From: DATJPR01 sp963811705
GTDB lineage: Bacteria; Bacteroidota; Ignavibacteria; UBA10030; UBA6906
Reading direction: 5' to 3'
Assembly (NCBI GenBank): GCA_963811705.1
Contig: CAWESL010000002.1
Coordinates: forward strand, 558,001 to 622,000
DNA: 64,000 nt
Positions 45,753 to 54,656 of the stretch are shown in pieces. Below the pieces are notes generated by a model. It searched no databases, had not been told where the DNA came from, and saw only the letters and a list, made by a program, of their open reading frames with translations. The translations under genes and the position numbers were made by a program. Position 1 is the first letter of the stretch. Each line of letters opens with the position of its first letter.

Positions 45753-46205
45753 TCACGCCACGGGGGCTGCCGCCTCTGTTTCCGGGGCCGGAGCAGCACC
45801 CGCAGGTTCACCTGCGGCGGCCTTCTTTTTCTTGCGGGAGATGGCCCGGCGCGCCTTGCGGGCGTCGCGACGCTGGAGTTTTTCCCCCTCGGCCATCTGC
45901 CATTTTTCCATCTCCGTAGCGATCGTCGCCGCATCCTTCCCCTTCTTGGTCATTGACCATTTCATCCAGAGGCCGCTTCGTTGAAGCAGACTGCGGACGG
46001 TGTCCGTGGGAAGAGCTCCATTCTTGAGCCAGTAGAACACCCGTTCCTCCTTCGCGGTGACGAGGGCGGGATGCTGAAGTGGCTCGTATCGCCCGATGAT
46101 CTCGAGAAACTTTCCGTTTCTCGCCGCGCGAGAGTCGGCTGCCACAATGTGGTAGATCGGCATTTTCTTTTTGCCGACGCGCCGCAATCTTAGTCGAACT
46201 GCCAC
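45753..46205 (-). CDS. rpsP: 30S ribosomal protein S16 with Ala/Lys-rich extension
   Basis: A small-subunit assembly protein. The core VRLRLRRVGKKKMPIYHIVA, ADSRAARNGKFLEIIGRYEP and ALPTDTVRSLLQ covers the first 80 residues. The 150-residue length exceeds the usual 80-90 because of a C-terminal tail rich in Lys, Ala and Pro, a common feature in Bacteroidota. The start is GTG at 46205, preceded by AAGGAGAAC. Confidence 0.96.
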   Translation of the reverse strand: MAVRLRLRRVGKKKMPIYHIVAADSRAARNGKFLEIIGRYEPLQHPALVTAKEERVFYWLKNGALPTDTVRSLLQRSGLWMKWSMTKKGKDAATIATEMEKWQMAEGEKLQRRDARKARRAISRKKKKAAAGEPAGAAPAPETEAAAPVA

Positions 46206-46247
46206 TGCTGTTCTCCTTTAGTCGCTAGTGTCCCGTGAATACCGCCG

Positions 46248-47573
46248 TCATGAGAACCTCATCCCGCGGAGTGCCCGTGCGGCACGCCCGCCTCTGCTGA
46301 GGGTCTTCATCATTTTCTGCATCTGCTCGTACTGCTTCATCAGCCGGTTGACCTCCTGAACGGAGGTTCCGCTGCCCGACGCGATGCGTTTCCGCCGGCT
46401 GCCGTTCAGAATGTTGGGCGACCGGCGTTCCTGGAGTGTCATCGATTGAATGATCGCTTCAATGCGGACAAGCGCCTTCTCGTCCACTTCGCCGTTCTGC
46501 GGGAGCCTGTTCATCCCGGGCAGCATGCCGAGGACCTGGCTCATCGGACCCATCTTCTTCACTTCCTGCAGCTGCTCGAGGAAATCCTCAAGCGTAAACT
46601 GCGACTTCCGGAGCTTTTCTTCAAGCTTGACGGCCTTCGCTTCGTCGAACCGTTCCTGCACTTTTTCGACGAGCGTAACAATATCACCCATGCCCAGGAT
46701 GCGCGATGCCATCCGGTCGGGATAGAACTTCTCAAGCGCATCGAGTTTTTCGCCGACGCCGACGAACTTGATCGGTTTGCCGACCGTTGCGCGGAGCGAC
46801 AGGGCCGCCCCTCCCCGCGCATCGCCGTCCATCTTGGTGAGGACCGCGCCGTCGAACTGCAGACGATCGTGAAAGGCCTTCGCGATCGTCACTGCTTCCT
46901 GGCCGGTCATCGCATCGACTACGAAGAGGATCTCGTGCGGCGTGACCGCCTCGCGCACGCCTTCCGCTTCCCGCATCATATCTTCGTCGACGTGAAGCCG
47001 CCCCGCAGTGTCGATAATCACCGTGTCGCGGGCGTTCTTGCGTGCATGCTCGACACTGTGTCGCGCGATCGTGATCGCATCCACGTCCCGTTCCGCATAG
47101 ACGGGAACGCCGATCTGCTGGCCGAGGGACATCAACTGATCGATGGCCGCGGGACGGTGAACGTCCGCAGCGACCAGCAGCGGATTCAGACTCTGTCCGG
47201 CGAGATGGAGCGCGAGCTTTGCGCAGAAGGTCGTTTTCCCCGACCCCTGCAACCCTGCGACCATGATGACCGTCGGCGGCAAAGCCGCAACGGCGATCTT
47301 TGCCTCGTTTGTACCGAGAAGCGCAACAAGCTCGTCATAAATGATCTTGACGATTTGCTGTCCCGGCGTAATGCTGTGCAGCACATCGACGCCGCTTGAT
47401 CGCTTCAGCACATCGTCGATGAACTGACGTGCGACCTTGTAATTGACGTCGGCGTCGAGCAGGACCCGGCGGACTTCCCGCAGCGTTTCCGCCACGTTCT
47501 GTTCCGTGATCCGCCCCTGGCCGCGCAGCTTCCGCAGCACACCCTCTAACTTCCCGCTGAGCTCCTCGAACAT
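46248..47573 (-). CDS. ffh: Signal recognition particle protein Ffh
   Basis: A 441-residue SRP GTPase that binds signal sequences and the 4.5S RNA. NG domain: GLQGSGKTTFCAKLA (G1), DVHRPAAIDQL, DTAGRLHVDE (G3) and TKMDGDARGG (G4). The C-terminal Met-rich M domain contains GSRRKRIASGSGTSVQEVN, the RNA-binding helix. First gene of the translation operon, with a plausible promoter 40-70 bp upstream. No 4.5S RNA gene was recognised nearby. Confidence 0.97.
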   Translation of the reverse strand: MFEELSGKLEGVLRKLRGQGRITEQNVAETLREVRRVLLDADVNYKVARQFIDDVLKRSSGVDVLHSITPGQQIVKIIYDELVALLGTNEAKIAVAALPPTVIMVAGLQGSGKTTFCAKLALHLAGQSLNPLLVAADVHRPAAIDQLMSLGQQIGVPVYAERDVDAITIARHSVEHARKNARDTVIIDTAGRLHVDEDMMREAEGVREAVTPHEILFVVDAMTGQEAVTIAKAFHDRLQFDGAVLTKMDGDARGGAALSLRATVGKPIKFVGVGEKLDALEKFYPDRMASRILGMGDIVTLVEKVQERFDEAKAVKLEEKLRKSQFTLEDFLEQLQEVKKMGPMSQVLGMLPGMNRLPQNGEVDEKALVRIEAIIQSMTLQERRSPNILNGSRRKRIASGSGTSVQEVNRLMKQYEQMQKMMKTLSRGGRAARALRGMRFS

Positions 47574-47614
47574 ATTCCGTTCCCGACCGGCCAGATTTCG
47601 ACGATAGGAAGATT

Positions 47615-47643
47615 AAGATACGGAAGGGAGGTGAGAAATGCAA
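47615..47643 (-). promoter_or_regulatory. Candidate sigma-70 promoter of the ffh operon
   Basis: On the minus strand TTGCAT (47643-47638) and TATCTT (47620-47615) are separated by exactly 17 bp. The start site would be about 35 bp before the ffh ATG. Based on inspection only. Confidence 0.5.
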
Positions 47644-47790
47644 AGGAAGGGCTTGAAATCGTGGATTTGACAAAGGTTCGGCGATTCTGTTTGGATTTTC
47701 GCAGATGTAACGTGGCGGACGATTAAGAAAAAATTACACAGAAAGGGCAAAACCGAGGAAGGGCTGGGGGTATTGAGTCGACTATTTGAG

Positions 47791-47940
47791 TCTGGCATGT
47801 GTGTCTGGCATGTGTGTCTGGCATGTGTGTCTGGCATGTGTGTCTGGCATGTGTGTCTGGCATGTGTGTCTGGCATCTGTGTCTGGCATCTGTGTCTGGC
47901 ATCTGTGTCTGGCATGTGTGTCTGGCATGTGTGTCTGGGA
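47791..47940. repeat. 13-bp minisatellite, about 11.5 units
   Basis: Units begin at 47791, 47804, 47817 and every 13 bp to 47934. Six copies of tctggcatgtgtg are followed by three of tctggcatctgtg, two of tctggcatgtgtg and a partial unit. The unit length is not a multiple of three, so open frames crossing it are artefacts. It lies between ffh and the reductase gene, where no gene is seen from 47574 to 48053. Copies are nearly identical, which suggests recent expansion. Confidence 0.95.
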
Positions 47941-47952
47941 GGACCTAAAGAC

Positions 47953-48048
47953 GGTTGCTTAGGCTGCCATATTTTTCACCCTTTGTTTACGGGCTCGAAA
48001 TAGGTGTTCTTCAAAAGATTAAAGTGGTTGCCTAAGCTGCCATAGTTT
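47953..48048. repeat. Imperfect direct repeat pair
   Basis: Two copies of a roughly 22-bp sequence, ggttgcttaggctgccatat and ggttgcctaagctgccatag, start at 47953 and 48026, 73 bp apart, each followed by a short T-rich stretch. They sit between the minisatellite and the reductase gene. Confidence 0.7.
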
Positions 48049-48053
48049 ACCGT

Positions 48054-48698
48054 TTAGCGCTTCCGAATGAGGATATGTGTGGTCATTGGAGTCGGGACGT
48101 GTCCCACGAGCTCATAGCCGAGCGCATGCAGATCGAGGTCGGCGAATACCTCTTCCCCCGATCCAAGAAGTACCGGTGAAATGGCAAAATGAAGTTCATC
48201 GATGAGTCGCTCACGCAAGTATTGCCGTATCGTCGAGACCCCGCCCCCGAGACGAACATCCTGTCCGTTCGCCGCTTTTCTGGCCAGTTCCCACGCCTCA
48301 TGGATTCCACCAGTAACAAAGTAAAACGTGGTACCGCCTTCCATGGGTATCGGCTCACGAGCATGGTGGGTCAACACAAAGACCGGCGTGTGATACGGCG
48401 GGTTGTCACCCCACCACCCCTTCCAGGTACTGTCCGGCCATGGACCGCGGACCGGGCCGAACATGTTCCGGCCCAGAATCCAGGCACCGATATTCTTGAA
48501 TCCCTGGGTCGCAAAATCGTTGTCGATGCCCGTCGCTCCCGCTCCTCTCCCGTGCATCTTCGAAAACGTTTCTGTGGCAAAGACCCATTGATGGAGCTCC
48601 ATCCCTCCAACACCGAGCGGGTTCTCGAGGCTCTGGCTCGGTCCCGCGCCGAATCCATCGATCGACACTGAAAAGCTCGCTACTCGCAGTTTGCTCAT
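48054..48698 (-). CDS. Dihydrofolate-reductase-family (RibD C-terminal-like) protein
   Basis: A 214-residue protein of the RibD C-terminal/DHFR superfamily. It begins LRVASFSVSIDGFGAGP and continues with GAWILGRNMFGPVRGPW, PVFVLTHHAREP, FVTGGIHEAWELA and VRLGGGVSTIRQYL, ending with LHFAISPVLLGSGE. These are the NADPH-binding and core strands of the family. It probably reduces a small heterocycle, but the substrate is unknown. It stands alone in the accessory region and looks intact. Confidence 0.87.
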   Translation of the reverse strand: MSKLRVASFSVSIDGFGAGPSQSLENPLGVGGMELHQWVFATETFSKMHGRGAGATGIDNDFATQGFKNIGAWILGRNMFGPVRGPWPDSTWKGWWGDNPPYHTPVFVLTHHAREPIPMEGGTTFYFVTGGIHEAWELARKAANGQDVRLGGGVSTIRQYLRERLIDELHFAISPVLLGSGEEVFADLDLHALGYELVGHVPTPMTTHILIRKR

Positions 48699-48747
48699 CG
48701 TCTCTCCCCTACAATTCGACGACTACCATTCATACAGCTCTTCTTTA

Positions 48748-48984
48748 TCACGCCCATCTGCCGAATATTCTCACATCCATCTTGTGTTCCGGAACAATTC
48801 GCCGCAGTGAGGACAGAAATCGCCGGGTTCTCGGACTCTCTCCTGCATCAAGGGCAGACCAGAGGATTATCGTCGGTAGGCTGCGTTGACGAACCCACTC
48901 AAGGGGCGGCCGGACAATTTCAGAAATCAAAGCCTCGGGAGCAAATGCTATATCACAGATATTTGTAGTTGTACCAAATCGCAT
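48748..48984 (-). CDS. Hypothetical short ORF
   Basis: A 78-residue open frame starting MRFGTTTNICDIAF, with a helical Arg/Leu-rich second half. No family is recognised and no clear ribosome-binding site is seen. It lies in a region of decayed genes, so it may be a fragment. Reported as tentative. Confidence 0.3.
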   Translation of the reverse strand: MRFGTTTNICDIAFAPEALISEIVRPPLEWVRQRSLPTIILWSALDAGESPRTRRFLSSLRRIVPEHKMDVRIFGRWA

Positions 48985-49012
48985 TTGATCCCGTTCTGTT
49001 TATCCAATGCAT

Positions 49013-49423
49013 TCATTCAAAATCATATTCCAATTCAAAACGTAATCCCTCTTGATTTGCCAGATACATTCCACTCCCTTGAATTCTCTCAAGTTGGTCC
49101 GTGCCCGAGTTTTTGGCAATCCGTAATGCCGCTTTCGCCGCCCCACCTTCGAACAGGCCGTTGTCTTCGAGGACAAAACTGCCCGACTTTCCCAATACTG
49201 TTCCTTCGAAATGGATAAGTCCGACGTATGACGCAAAGGATTTATGCTGATCATTTGGGTCAGAGTGACTGTAGAACATCAGATACTCGACGGATGCCTT
49301 TCCTTCGATTTCGCCTTTGAGACTGTATTCGACGGAGGCTTTTGTCATCTTCCTTTCGGGTGCCATCTGGCGATAACTCGATTCTTCCCATTTCTCGACG
49401 GTGTAGGTACTTTTGGCTTTCAT
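49013..49423 (-). CDS. DUF3224 family protein
   Basis: A 136-residue beta-rich protein of the DUF3224 type. It has MKAKSTYTVEKWEESSY, then KASVEYSLKGEIEGKASVEY, SYVGLIHFEGTVLGKSGSFVL and SGTDQLERIQGSGMYLANQ, ending FELEYDFE. GAGAGGGAA precedes the ATG at 49423; the longer frame to 49612 has no support. The family forms small lipocalin-like barrels of unknown function, common near horizontally moved genes. It is intact, unlike its neighbours. Confidence 0.78.
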   Translation of the reverse strand: MKAKSTYTVEKWEESSYRQMAPERKMTKASVEYSLKGEIEGKASVEYLMFYSHSDPNDQHKSFASYVGLIHFEGTVLGKSGSFVLEDNGLFEGGAAKAALRIAKNSGTDQLERIQGSGMYLANQEGLRFELEYDFE

Positions 49424-49694
49424 TTCCCTCTCCGGATAAAGGCATATGTGATGCGATTTCGACGCCGAGCGATCGCGTTCCCACCTCGTCGTGCATGGCG
49501 GATAGCGCTCAGGCACATTGTCTCCTCGCCCTGTCGCTGTCGATACAACAGCATGCAGTGCCGTAACCGTTCCAGTCATCAAGGAGAGGGGGGCAAGGCT
49601 GAGTGTCAACACGCCGGTTCTTCCCGGTCAATCGGGCTTGCCTGCAGCCCAATTCTATTTTCATTGCTGAAAATCCCTGGCTACAATATGCGCG

Positions 49695-49859
49695 TCATGA
49701 ATTCTCTTTGCAATGGAGGCTAATTTTCATTTTCTCCATCTTCTGTATCGCTTCATCTGTGTTCACGCCTAGATTGGCGTATTCTTCCTTTGCCGACTCA
49801 TATACTGATTCAATCGATCTTTCATAATCCAGATTCCTTGTTATGATGTAGCGCTGCAT
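49695..49859 (-). pseudogene. N-terminal fragment of L-rhamnose isomerase
   Basis: The last roughly 54 residues of this frame read SIESVYESAKEEYANLGV, then DEAIQKMEKMKISLHC. This matches the start of L-rhamnose isomerase (AKxRYAxxGVDxxxALxxLxxxxISLHCWQGDDV). The fragment stops right after the conserved SLHC, where the metal- and substrate-binding barrel should begin. The rest of the gene is absent, so it is a remnant. Identification is by remembered family sequence; moderately sure. Confidence 0.65.
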
Positions 49860-49950
49860 ACTTCTTGACAGACCAGCCCCTGTTGTTGAGCCAATGTCAA
49901 GTGAGTTGTTCCCGTAGTAGGCACCGTCAGGAGGTGGCACGATCACCATT

Positions 49951-50226
49951 GTGATTGAATTTATCGCGAGAAGAAACCTCCCGGCCTTGATTTTCGTCCA
50001 CCGCAAACAGATCTTGGATCAGTGGGTAGTACGCATTCAGGAATTCCTCGGAATACCGAAGACTCGCATCGGACAATACTCAGGCGGCAAGAAGAAGATT
50101 GGTAATCAAATTACGGTCGGTCTGGTTCAAAGCCTGAGCCGCAAGAGAGCCTTGGCTGACGCCAGGAGCAGATTCGGGACAATCCTCGTTGATGAATGTC
50201 GCCACATCCCCGCCTCTCCCCGATGA
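49951..50226 (+). pseudogene. Fragment of an SF2 DEAD/DEAH helicase
   Basis: A 91-residue frame with ALIFVHRKQILDQWVVRIQE (motif Ia region), a GQYSGGKKKIGNQITVGLVQ strand and TILVDECRHIPA, a degenerate DEAH box (usually DECHH). Motif I (Walker A) upstream and everything after motif II are missing. The pattern resembles helicases of TOTE-type conflict systems and phage-like SF2 helicases. It is a remnant of a larger lost gene. Confidence 0.72.
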
Positions 50227-50282
50227 GGTTGGAAGTTGACATGCTTCGGACAAGACACATTAGAAAAGGGTCAAAATACTTC

Positions 50283-50512
50283 TTAGCCCTTTATCAATGT
50301 TCTGCATTTCCTCAGCTTTCCATCAAGTATGGTTTGACCACCACCAGGTCCACCTCCCGGCTTGCTGAGCACCAGACGTAGTTCGCCGCATGAAAGCATG
50401 GCAAGAAAAAGGCGATGGGTCCATCGCTTCTTGGAAACCAAGATGGGAGCAGTAAAAACGTAATTGCAGCGCCAACATCGTTGACTATGTATCGGACCTG
50501 GACCGTAGGCAT
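50283..50512 (-). pseudogene. Frameshifted, truncated VOC/glyoxalase-like gene
   Basis: The frame starting at 50512 gives MPTVQVRYIVNDVGAAITF, the classic N-terminus of VOC (glyoxalase/bleomycin-resistance) proteins. The family sequence resumes in another frame with FLAMLSCGELRLVLSKPGGG and ILDGKL, ending at 50283. The shift lies between about 50410 and 50450, and the C-terminal third is missing. It is a decayed gene in the fragment-rich region. Confidence 0.7.
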
Positions 50513-50930
50513 TTCGCGAAACTCCTTCTCTCGTGGTGTCTGCGGCAATTGTGATACCAAGTTGAAAATAAGCAAAAAGGTCGAGCTGAGTACCGTCTGG
50601 CCGCAAAACAATGTAATTGTAGTCTTGACAAAACGCGTTGTCAAGGCCTATCGAAGGGCGCGCAACAGTTCAAAGAGGGGGATACTGAATAGCCAGCTTG
50701 GGGGCGGACCGTCTTGACCTGGTTATGCATCGACTCCGGACTAAATATCCTCTGGCCCGTTCGGTGTGAAACCGCCTATTCGAAGTTCGTTCCGTGATCT
50801 AAAATAGGAGAAGCCGTATTGTTGTGAACAAAACACCGGAGGTTCATCTTTGTTTTCAATGATGCGACGTTATTTGTTCCATTTGTGAGAATCATGTTAT
50901 TGAAAGAGTATCCGTAACTCGCCAAGTGAT
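50513..50930. other. Intergenic region without a convincing gene
   Basis: A spacer of about 420 bp upstream of (and 3' to) the beta-helix lipoprotein genes. Its AT content is higher than that of its neighbours. A minus-strand frame of about 55 codons without a start (roughly 50777-50950) reads NHLASYGYSFNNMILTNG and could be another remnant. No repeat or RNA was recognised. Confidence 0.4.
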
Positions 50931-52313
50931 TCAGAATTGGATGAAATCTAAATTCGCGTTGATGTAGTAATTCGCCGGAGCCGTGCTATGCACCGGCCCG
51001 GTGGCGAGGAAAGGTCCATAATGTCCGTTCGCATTCGCCCCCTGGATGTTCGGTATCCAGGTGTTGCCGTACGTGTACGCGAAGAACTCCCCCGTATGGC
51101 TGATCATAATTCCGAATTGCGTGTTGTTCGCAATCGTATTCCCGCCGGCACTTGTGGAGGTCCCCAGATCCGCCGTGGCGCTCGAGCCGGTCAGGAGCAG
51201 CCCATACTGACAGGATGAGATTGAAGTATTGCGCATATACAGGCGCGATCCGGTGATCGCATCAATTCCGGCGCCGCCCATACCCTGCACTGTCGAATTG
51301 CGGATATTGAGTGAGGCGTTCGAGACGTAGAACCCGGACACTGCAGCACCTGAGATGGAACAACTGTCGATATCAAGCACCCCGCCCTGTTGCAGGAACT
51401 CTGAAGACCCGGTTCCGCTCCCATTGCCGGTGAAGTTGCAGACCCTGGCCATGACGCCGGTCCCGGCATCTCTCATGAAAACCGCCGGGCCGTACCCTCC
51501 GCTGATTGTCGTGGATCGGAGCGTGAGCTGCGCAGAGACGGACAGATCGATGGCACTGCTGCTCGCCGACCCTTGCCGGCTCATCTTTGAGAACGTGCAT
51601 CCAGACAACGTCGTCACGGAAACATCTGTCAGCAGGAGCGCCGTGGCATTCCCATCGCTCATCTTCGTCCCGTTGATCAGCAGCGAGGCCGCCTTCTGAA
51701 CAAAGATGTAGTAGTTGTTTGCAGGAGGACCGCTGATCGTTGACGTATTCATCGTCAGTTGGGCAATATCCGTCAGTGTTGCGGCGCCTGAATTGGTCAG
51801 GGAGCAATCGGTCGCTACTGCCTCGGCGCTCCTGGAAAGATCAAATGCGTATCCGACATCGACTGCGATGAGCGACTTTACGACGTGGATGCCTGACGTC
51901 GACTGCAAGATCGTTTGAAAGCCCCGGAACGACAGGTAGAGGATCGTGTCATTGCCAGAACCGACAAATGCAACCTGGCCTGTGCTGACGAGCACGGCAA
52001 GACCGGCGCTCACCGCTTCAACTGTGACACCGTTGGGGATTGTGTCGGGATAGGCCTGTCCTGCGGCGGCGTCATATGTTCCCGCCTGGAGTTCTACCCG
52101 CTGTCCGGCTTGAGCAATGCCCAAGGCCTTTCGAATTGTCCTTAACGGAGCGCTCTCGGTGCCGGCATTGCCGTCAGATCCGTTGGATGCATTGACGTAA
52201 ATCTTTGATACAACCGGGGTACCCGGGTCGCCTGGTCCGCTCGGGCTATCGTTTTTGCTGCAACCCCCGCCAAGAAGTACCAATCCCAGAGCCAATGTCC
52301 ATGCAGTTTTCAT
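50931..52313 (-). CDS. Lipoprotein with right-handed parallel beta-helix
   Basis: A 460-residue lipoprotein: signal peptide and lipobox LLGGGC, then a SKNDSPSGPGDPG linker. A DUF1565-like start (KIYVNASNGSDGNAGTESAP) precedes APLRTIRKALGIAQAGQRVEL and many short strands of the pectate-lyase-like beta-helix type. ATG at 52313 is used, after AGGAAAT; the frame to 52346 is only an extension. It is a close tandem paralogue of the gene upstream. Surface-anchored carbohydrate binding or adhesion is inferred; no catalytic residues are identified. Confidence 0.85.
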   Translation of the reverse strand: MKTAWTLALGLVLLGGGCSKNDSPSGPGDPGTPVVSKIYVNASNGSDGNAGTESAPLRTIRKALGIAQAGQRVELQAGTYDAAAGQAYPDTIPNGVTVEAVSAGLAVLVSTGQVAFVGSGNDTILYLSFRGFQTILQSTSGIHVVKSLIAVDVGYAFDLSRSAEAVATDCSLTNSGAATLTDIAQLTMNTSTISGPPANNYYIFVQKAASLLINGTKMSDGNATALLLTDVSVTTLSGCTFSKMSRQGSASSSAIDLSVSAQLTLRSTTISGGYGPAVFMRDAGTGVMARVCNFTGNGSGTGSSEFLQQGGVLDIDSCSISGAAVSGFYVSNASLNIRNSTVQGMGGAGIDAITGSRLYMRNTSISSCQYGLLLTGSSATADLGTSTSAGGNTIANNTQFGIMISHTGEFFAYTYGNTWIPNIQGANANGHYGPFLATGPVHSTAPANYYINANLDFIQF

Positions 52314-52342
52314 TTCCAATGGATTTCCTTCTCCTGATAGTA

Positions 52343-53716
52343 TCAAAATTGTATGTTGGCTTTGGAATCGATGTAATAATTTGCCGGAGACGTGGCGTTC
52401 ACCGGGCCGACGGCAAGGAAGGGGGCATAGTGTCCGTTTTGATTTGCTCCCTGCGCGTTCGGCGTCCAGGTGTTGCCATAGGCATACGCAATTTGACCGG
52501 CATCAAACCCCACCCGGATCCCGAATTGCGAACAGTTGTTGATGGTATTCCCGCCCGCGTCTGTTGAGGTCCCAAGATCCGCCGAGCCACTTGTCCCACC
52601 CAGGTAGATCCCTACCTGGCAGTTTGATATTGTCGTGCTTCTCATATACAGCGAAGTCCCAGTTGAAACTGAGATTCCCTCCCTATCCATGTATCGCACG
52701 ATCGAGTTGCGGAGTGAGAGGGAGCCACCCCGGAGCAAGATTCCAACCGAGCCCGCGCCCGAACCTGAGCCGGAGATGTAGCATGTGTCGATGTCAAGGT
52801 TTCCGCTGTTTTGCCAGAACTCCGGATATCCCGAGCCGGTGCCATTCCCCTCGAAATTGCACGATCTGGCAATGACCTTAGTCCCCGGTTCCCGCATGAG
52901 TACACCCGAACCATATGCTCCGCTTACCGTCGTGGATCGGATCGTAAGATGCGACGAACCCGACATATCGATGGAAGCGGTCCCACCCATTTTCGAGATC
53001 GTACAGCCGGTCAATGTTGCGATGGAGGCATCGGTGATGTCTATGGCCATCACACTTGCATCGCTCATCGTCGTTCCGTTCATCACAAGCGAAGATGCTT
53101 TCTGAAGGGTCACAAAATCCATTTGCGACTGTCCCGCCACGGTGGATGAATTCACTGTCAGGCGTGCAATGTCCGTCAACTGCGCCACGCCTGATTTGGT
53201 GAGGGAGCATCCAGACATCAGCGCCTGGGCATTGCCCGACAAATCGAACAAGGTTCCGACATCGGCCGCGGTCATCGCGTTGGCCACGTGGAAACCTGAG
53301 GCCGCCTGCATGATCGTCCGAAACCCCCGCACGGAGAGATAAAACGTGGTGTCATTGCCGGAGGCGGAAAACGCGACATTGTTCGTGCCCACAAGAACCG
53401 CCAGACCTGCGCTGACCGCTTCAATGGCAACCCCGTTCGGGATCGTGTCAGGATACGTCTGACCGCTGGCAGCATCGTATGTACCCGCCTGGAGATCAAC
53501 ACGCTGTCCGGCCTGAGCAAGGGCAAGGGCTTTTCGAATGGTTTTCAATGGAGCGGTGTCTGTGCCAGTATTGCCGTCCGATCCGCTGGCAGGATTCACA
53601 AAAATGCGGGTGATCCCTACAGCCCCCGAATCGCCCGGTCCACTCGGGTTATCGTTCTTGCTACAACCCGCGGCGAAAAGAACCAATCCTATCGACAATG
53701 CACTAAAGACTTTCAT
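52343..53716 (-). CDS. Lipoprotein with right-handed parallel beta-helix (tandem paralogue)
   Basis: A 457-residue protein with lipobox LFAAGC and a SKNDNPSGPGDSG linker, then RIFVNPASGSDGNTGTDTAP and the same beta-helix layout and C-terminus (TSPANYYIDSKANIQF) as its neighbour. Pairs such as LQAGTYDAASGQTYPDTIPN show the duplication. AAGGAGA precedes the ATG. The gap to the second copy is 29 bp, so they form one transcript. Differences are concentrated in the middle strands, as expected if ligand-facing turns diverge. Confidence 0.85.
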   Translation of the reverse strand: MKVFSALSIGLVLFAAGCSKNDNPSGPGDSGAVGITRIFVNPASGSDGNTGTDTAPLKTIRKALALAQAGQRVDLQAGTYDAASGQTYPDTIPNGVAIEAVSAGLAVLVGTNNVAFSASGNDTTFYLSVRGFRTIMQAASGFHVANAMTAADVGTLFDLSGNAQALMSGCSLTKSGVAQLTDIARLTVNSSTVAGQSQMDFVTLQKASSLVMNGTTMSDASVMAIDITDASIATLTGCTISKMGGTASIDMSGSSHLTIRSTTVSGAYGSGVLMREPGTKVIARSCNFEGNGTGSGYPEFWQNSGNLDIDTCYISGSGSGAGSVGILLRGGSLSLRNSIVRYMDREGISVSTGTSLYMRSTTISNCQVGIYLGGTSGSADLGTSTDAGGNTINNCSQFGIRVGFDAGQIAYAYGNTWTPNAQGANQNGHYAPFLAVGPVNATSPANYYIDSKANIQF

Positions 53717-53922
53717 CGTTGTGTCATCTCCTTGTGTGATCTTCTGTCCCCGTTGCGAAGCTCCCTGCGGCTTACCCGCACTGCATTCATTTACGGATGG
53801 TAGTTGATCCCCATTTCATTCGGCATTCCATAAAGTTCGGGATGTTGGTATTTGCGGCGTTCGCTCCCCTGCTTCTCACATTGTACCGGTGTACCGTATG
53901 TGCGAACCCACGGATGTTTGTT

Positions 53923-54624
53923 TCATTTCCCCCATATTCCCGATCCAGTCTGTATGCCGTTTGAACCGAACGATGCCCATGTGCCGGACCCGTCGGCGAG
54001 CCAATGAGCGACATATGACTCTTGAGGAGCTGTCGGACCAGGAATATAGGTCACGAGCGAACCGTTTCCATTCGTTGAATCGGCGATACTCGTGCGGGTT
54101 CCGGCCCCATCAGGCAGCCAATCACCGGTCTTCGTGCCATTCGCGTCAATCGCGAATGTGAACGACTGGTATCCGAGGTAACGGGTCCACGACCCGGACT
54201 TTCCATCGTTGCGATAGGAGGTCGCGTACATGGGATAATTGTCGTACGTCATCCCCCCCATATCTGTTCCGTTGTATATCACTAAACAAGCAGCAGCCGT
54301 GTCCCCGCTTGGTGCTTTCGTGAGAGTCTGGGTGAGGGAGCCCGTGACCAGCGTCCATTGCACGGTGTTCTTAAACGTCTCCGGTGCTATGGTGTCGAAT
54401 GCCGCAAGCCATGGCGCGGTGGCCGCCATGTTGATGGCACCAATAATGCCCGCGGTCTTCACGGCGTTGACATTGATTGTGTTCTTGATCGGATTAGCAA
54501 ACACGATCCCCAACCAGGCGGTCTGTTTTGCCGGGGCCGTCCCGTTCGCCACAGGGTTCGAATTGCCCGTGCATCCCGAAAGCATCACACATCCGATAAG
54601 CACTAATCCAACGATCTCTTTCAT
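53923..54624 (-). CDS. Lipoprotein of unknown function
   Basis: A 233-residue lipoprotein starting MKEIVGLVLIG, with lipobox VMLSGC and a short Asn/Pro-rich linker. The remaining sequence is beta-rich (QWTLVTGSLTQTLTKAPSGD; SFTFAIDANGTKTGDWLPDG) and ends GSNGIQTGSGIWGK. No family is recognised. The in-frame ATG at 54660 overlaps the preceding tail ORF and lacks the signal-peptide start. It lies between the T9SS cargo genes and the beta-helix pair. Confidence 0.72.
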   Translation of the reverse strand: MKEIVGLVLIGCVMLSGCTGNSNPVANGTAPAKQTAWLGIVFANPIKNTINVNAVKTAGIIGAINMAATAPWLAAFDTIAPETFKNTVQWTLVTGSLTQTLTKAPSGDTAAACLVIYNGTDMGGMTYDNYPMYATSYRNDGKSGSWTRYLGYQSFTFAIDANGTKTGDWLPDGAGTRTSIADSTNGNGSLVTYIPGPTAPQESYVAHWLADGSGTWASFGSNGIQTGSGIWGK

Positions 54625-54656
54625 GGCTCTGGTCCAATCTGAAGGGTATTTGTCGA

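Noticed and set aside
47613..47915. ORFs rich in DTHARHTCQTHMP-type repeats across the minisatellite
   Set aside because: A 13-bp repeat opens all frames. The peptides are only translations of the repeat, without start signals.
47791..47940. Possible CRISPR array
   Set aside because: Units are 13 bp, directly adjacent and without unique spacers; no cas genes nearby.
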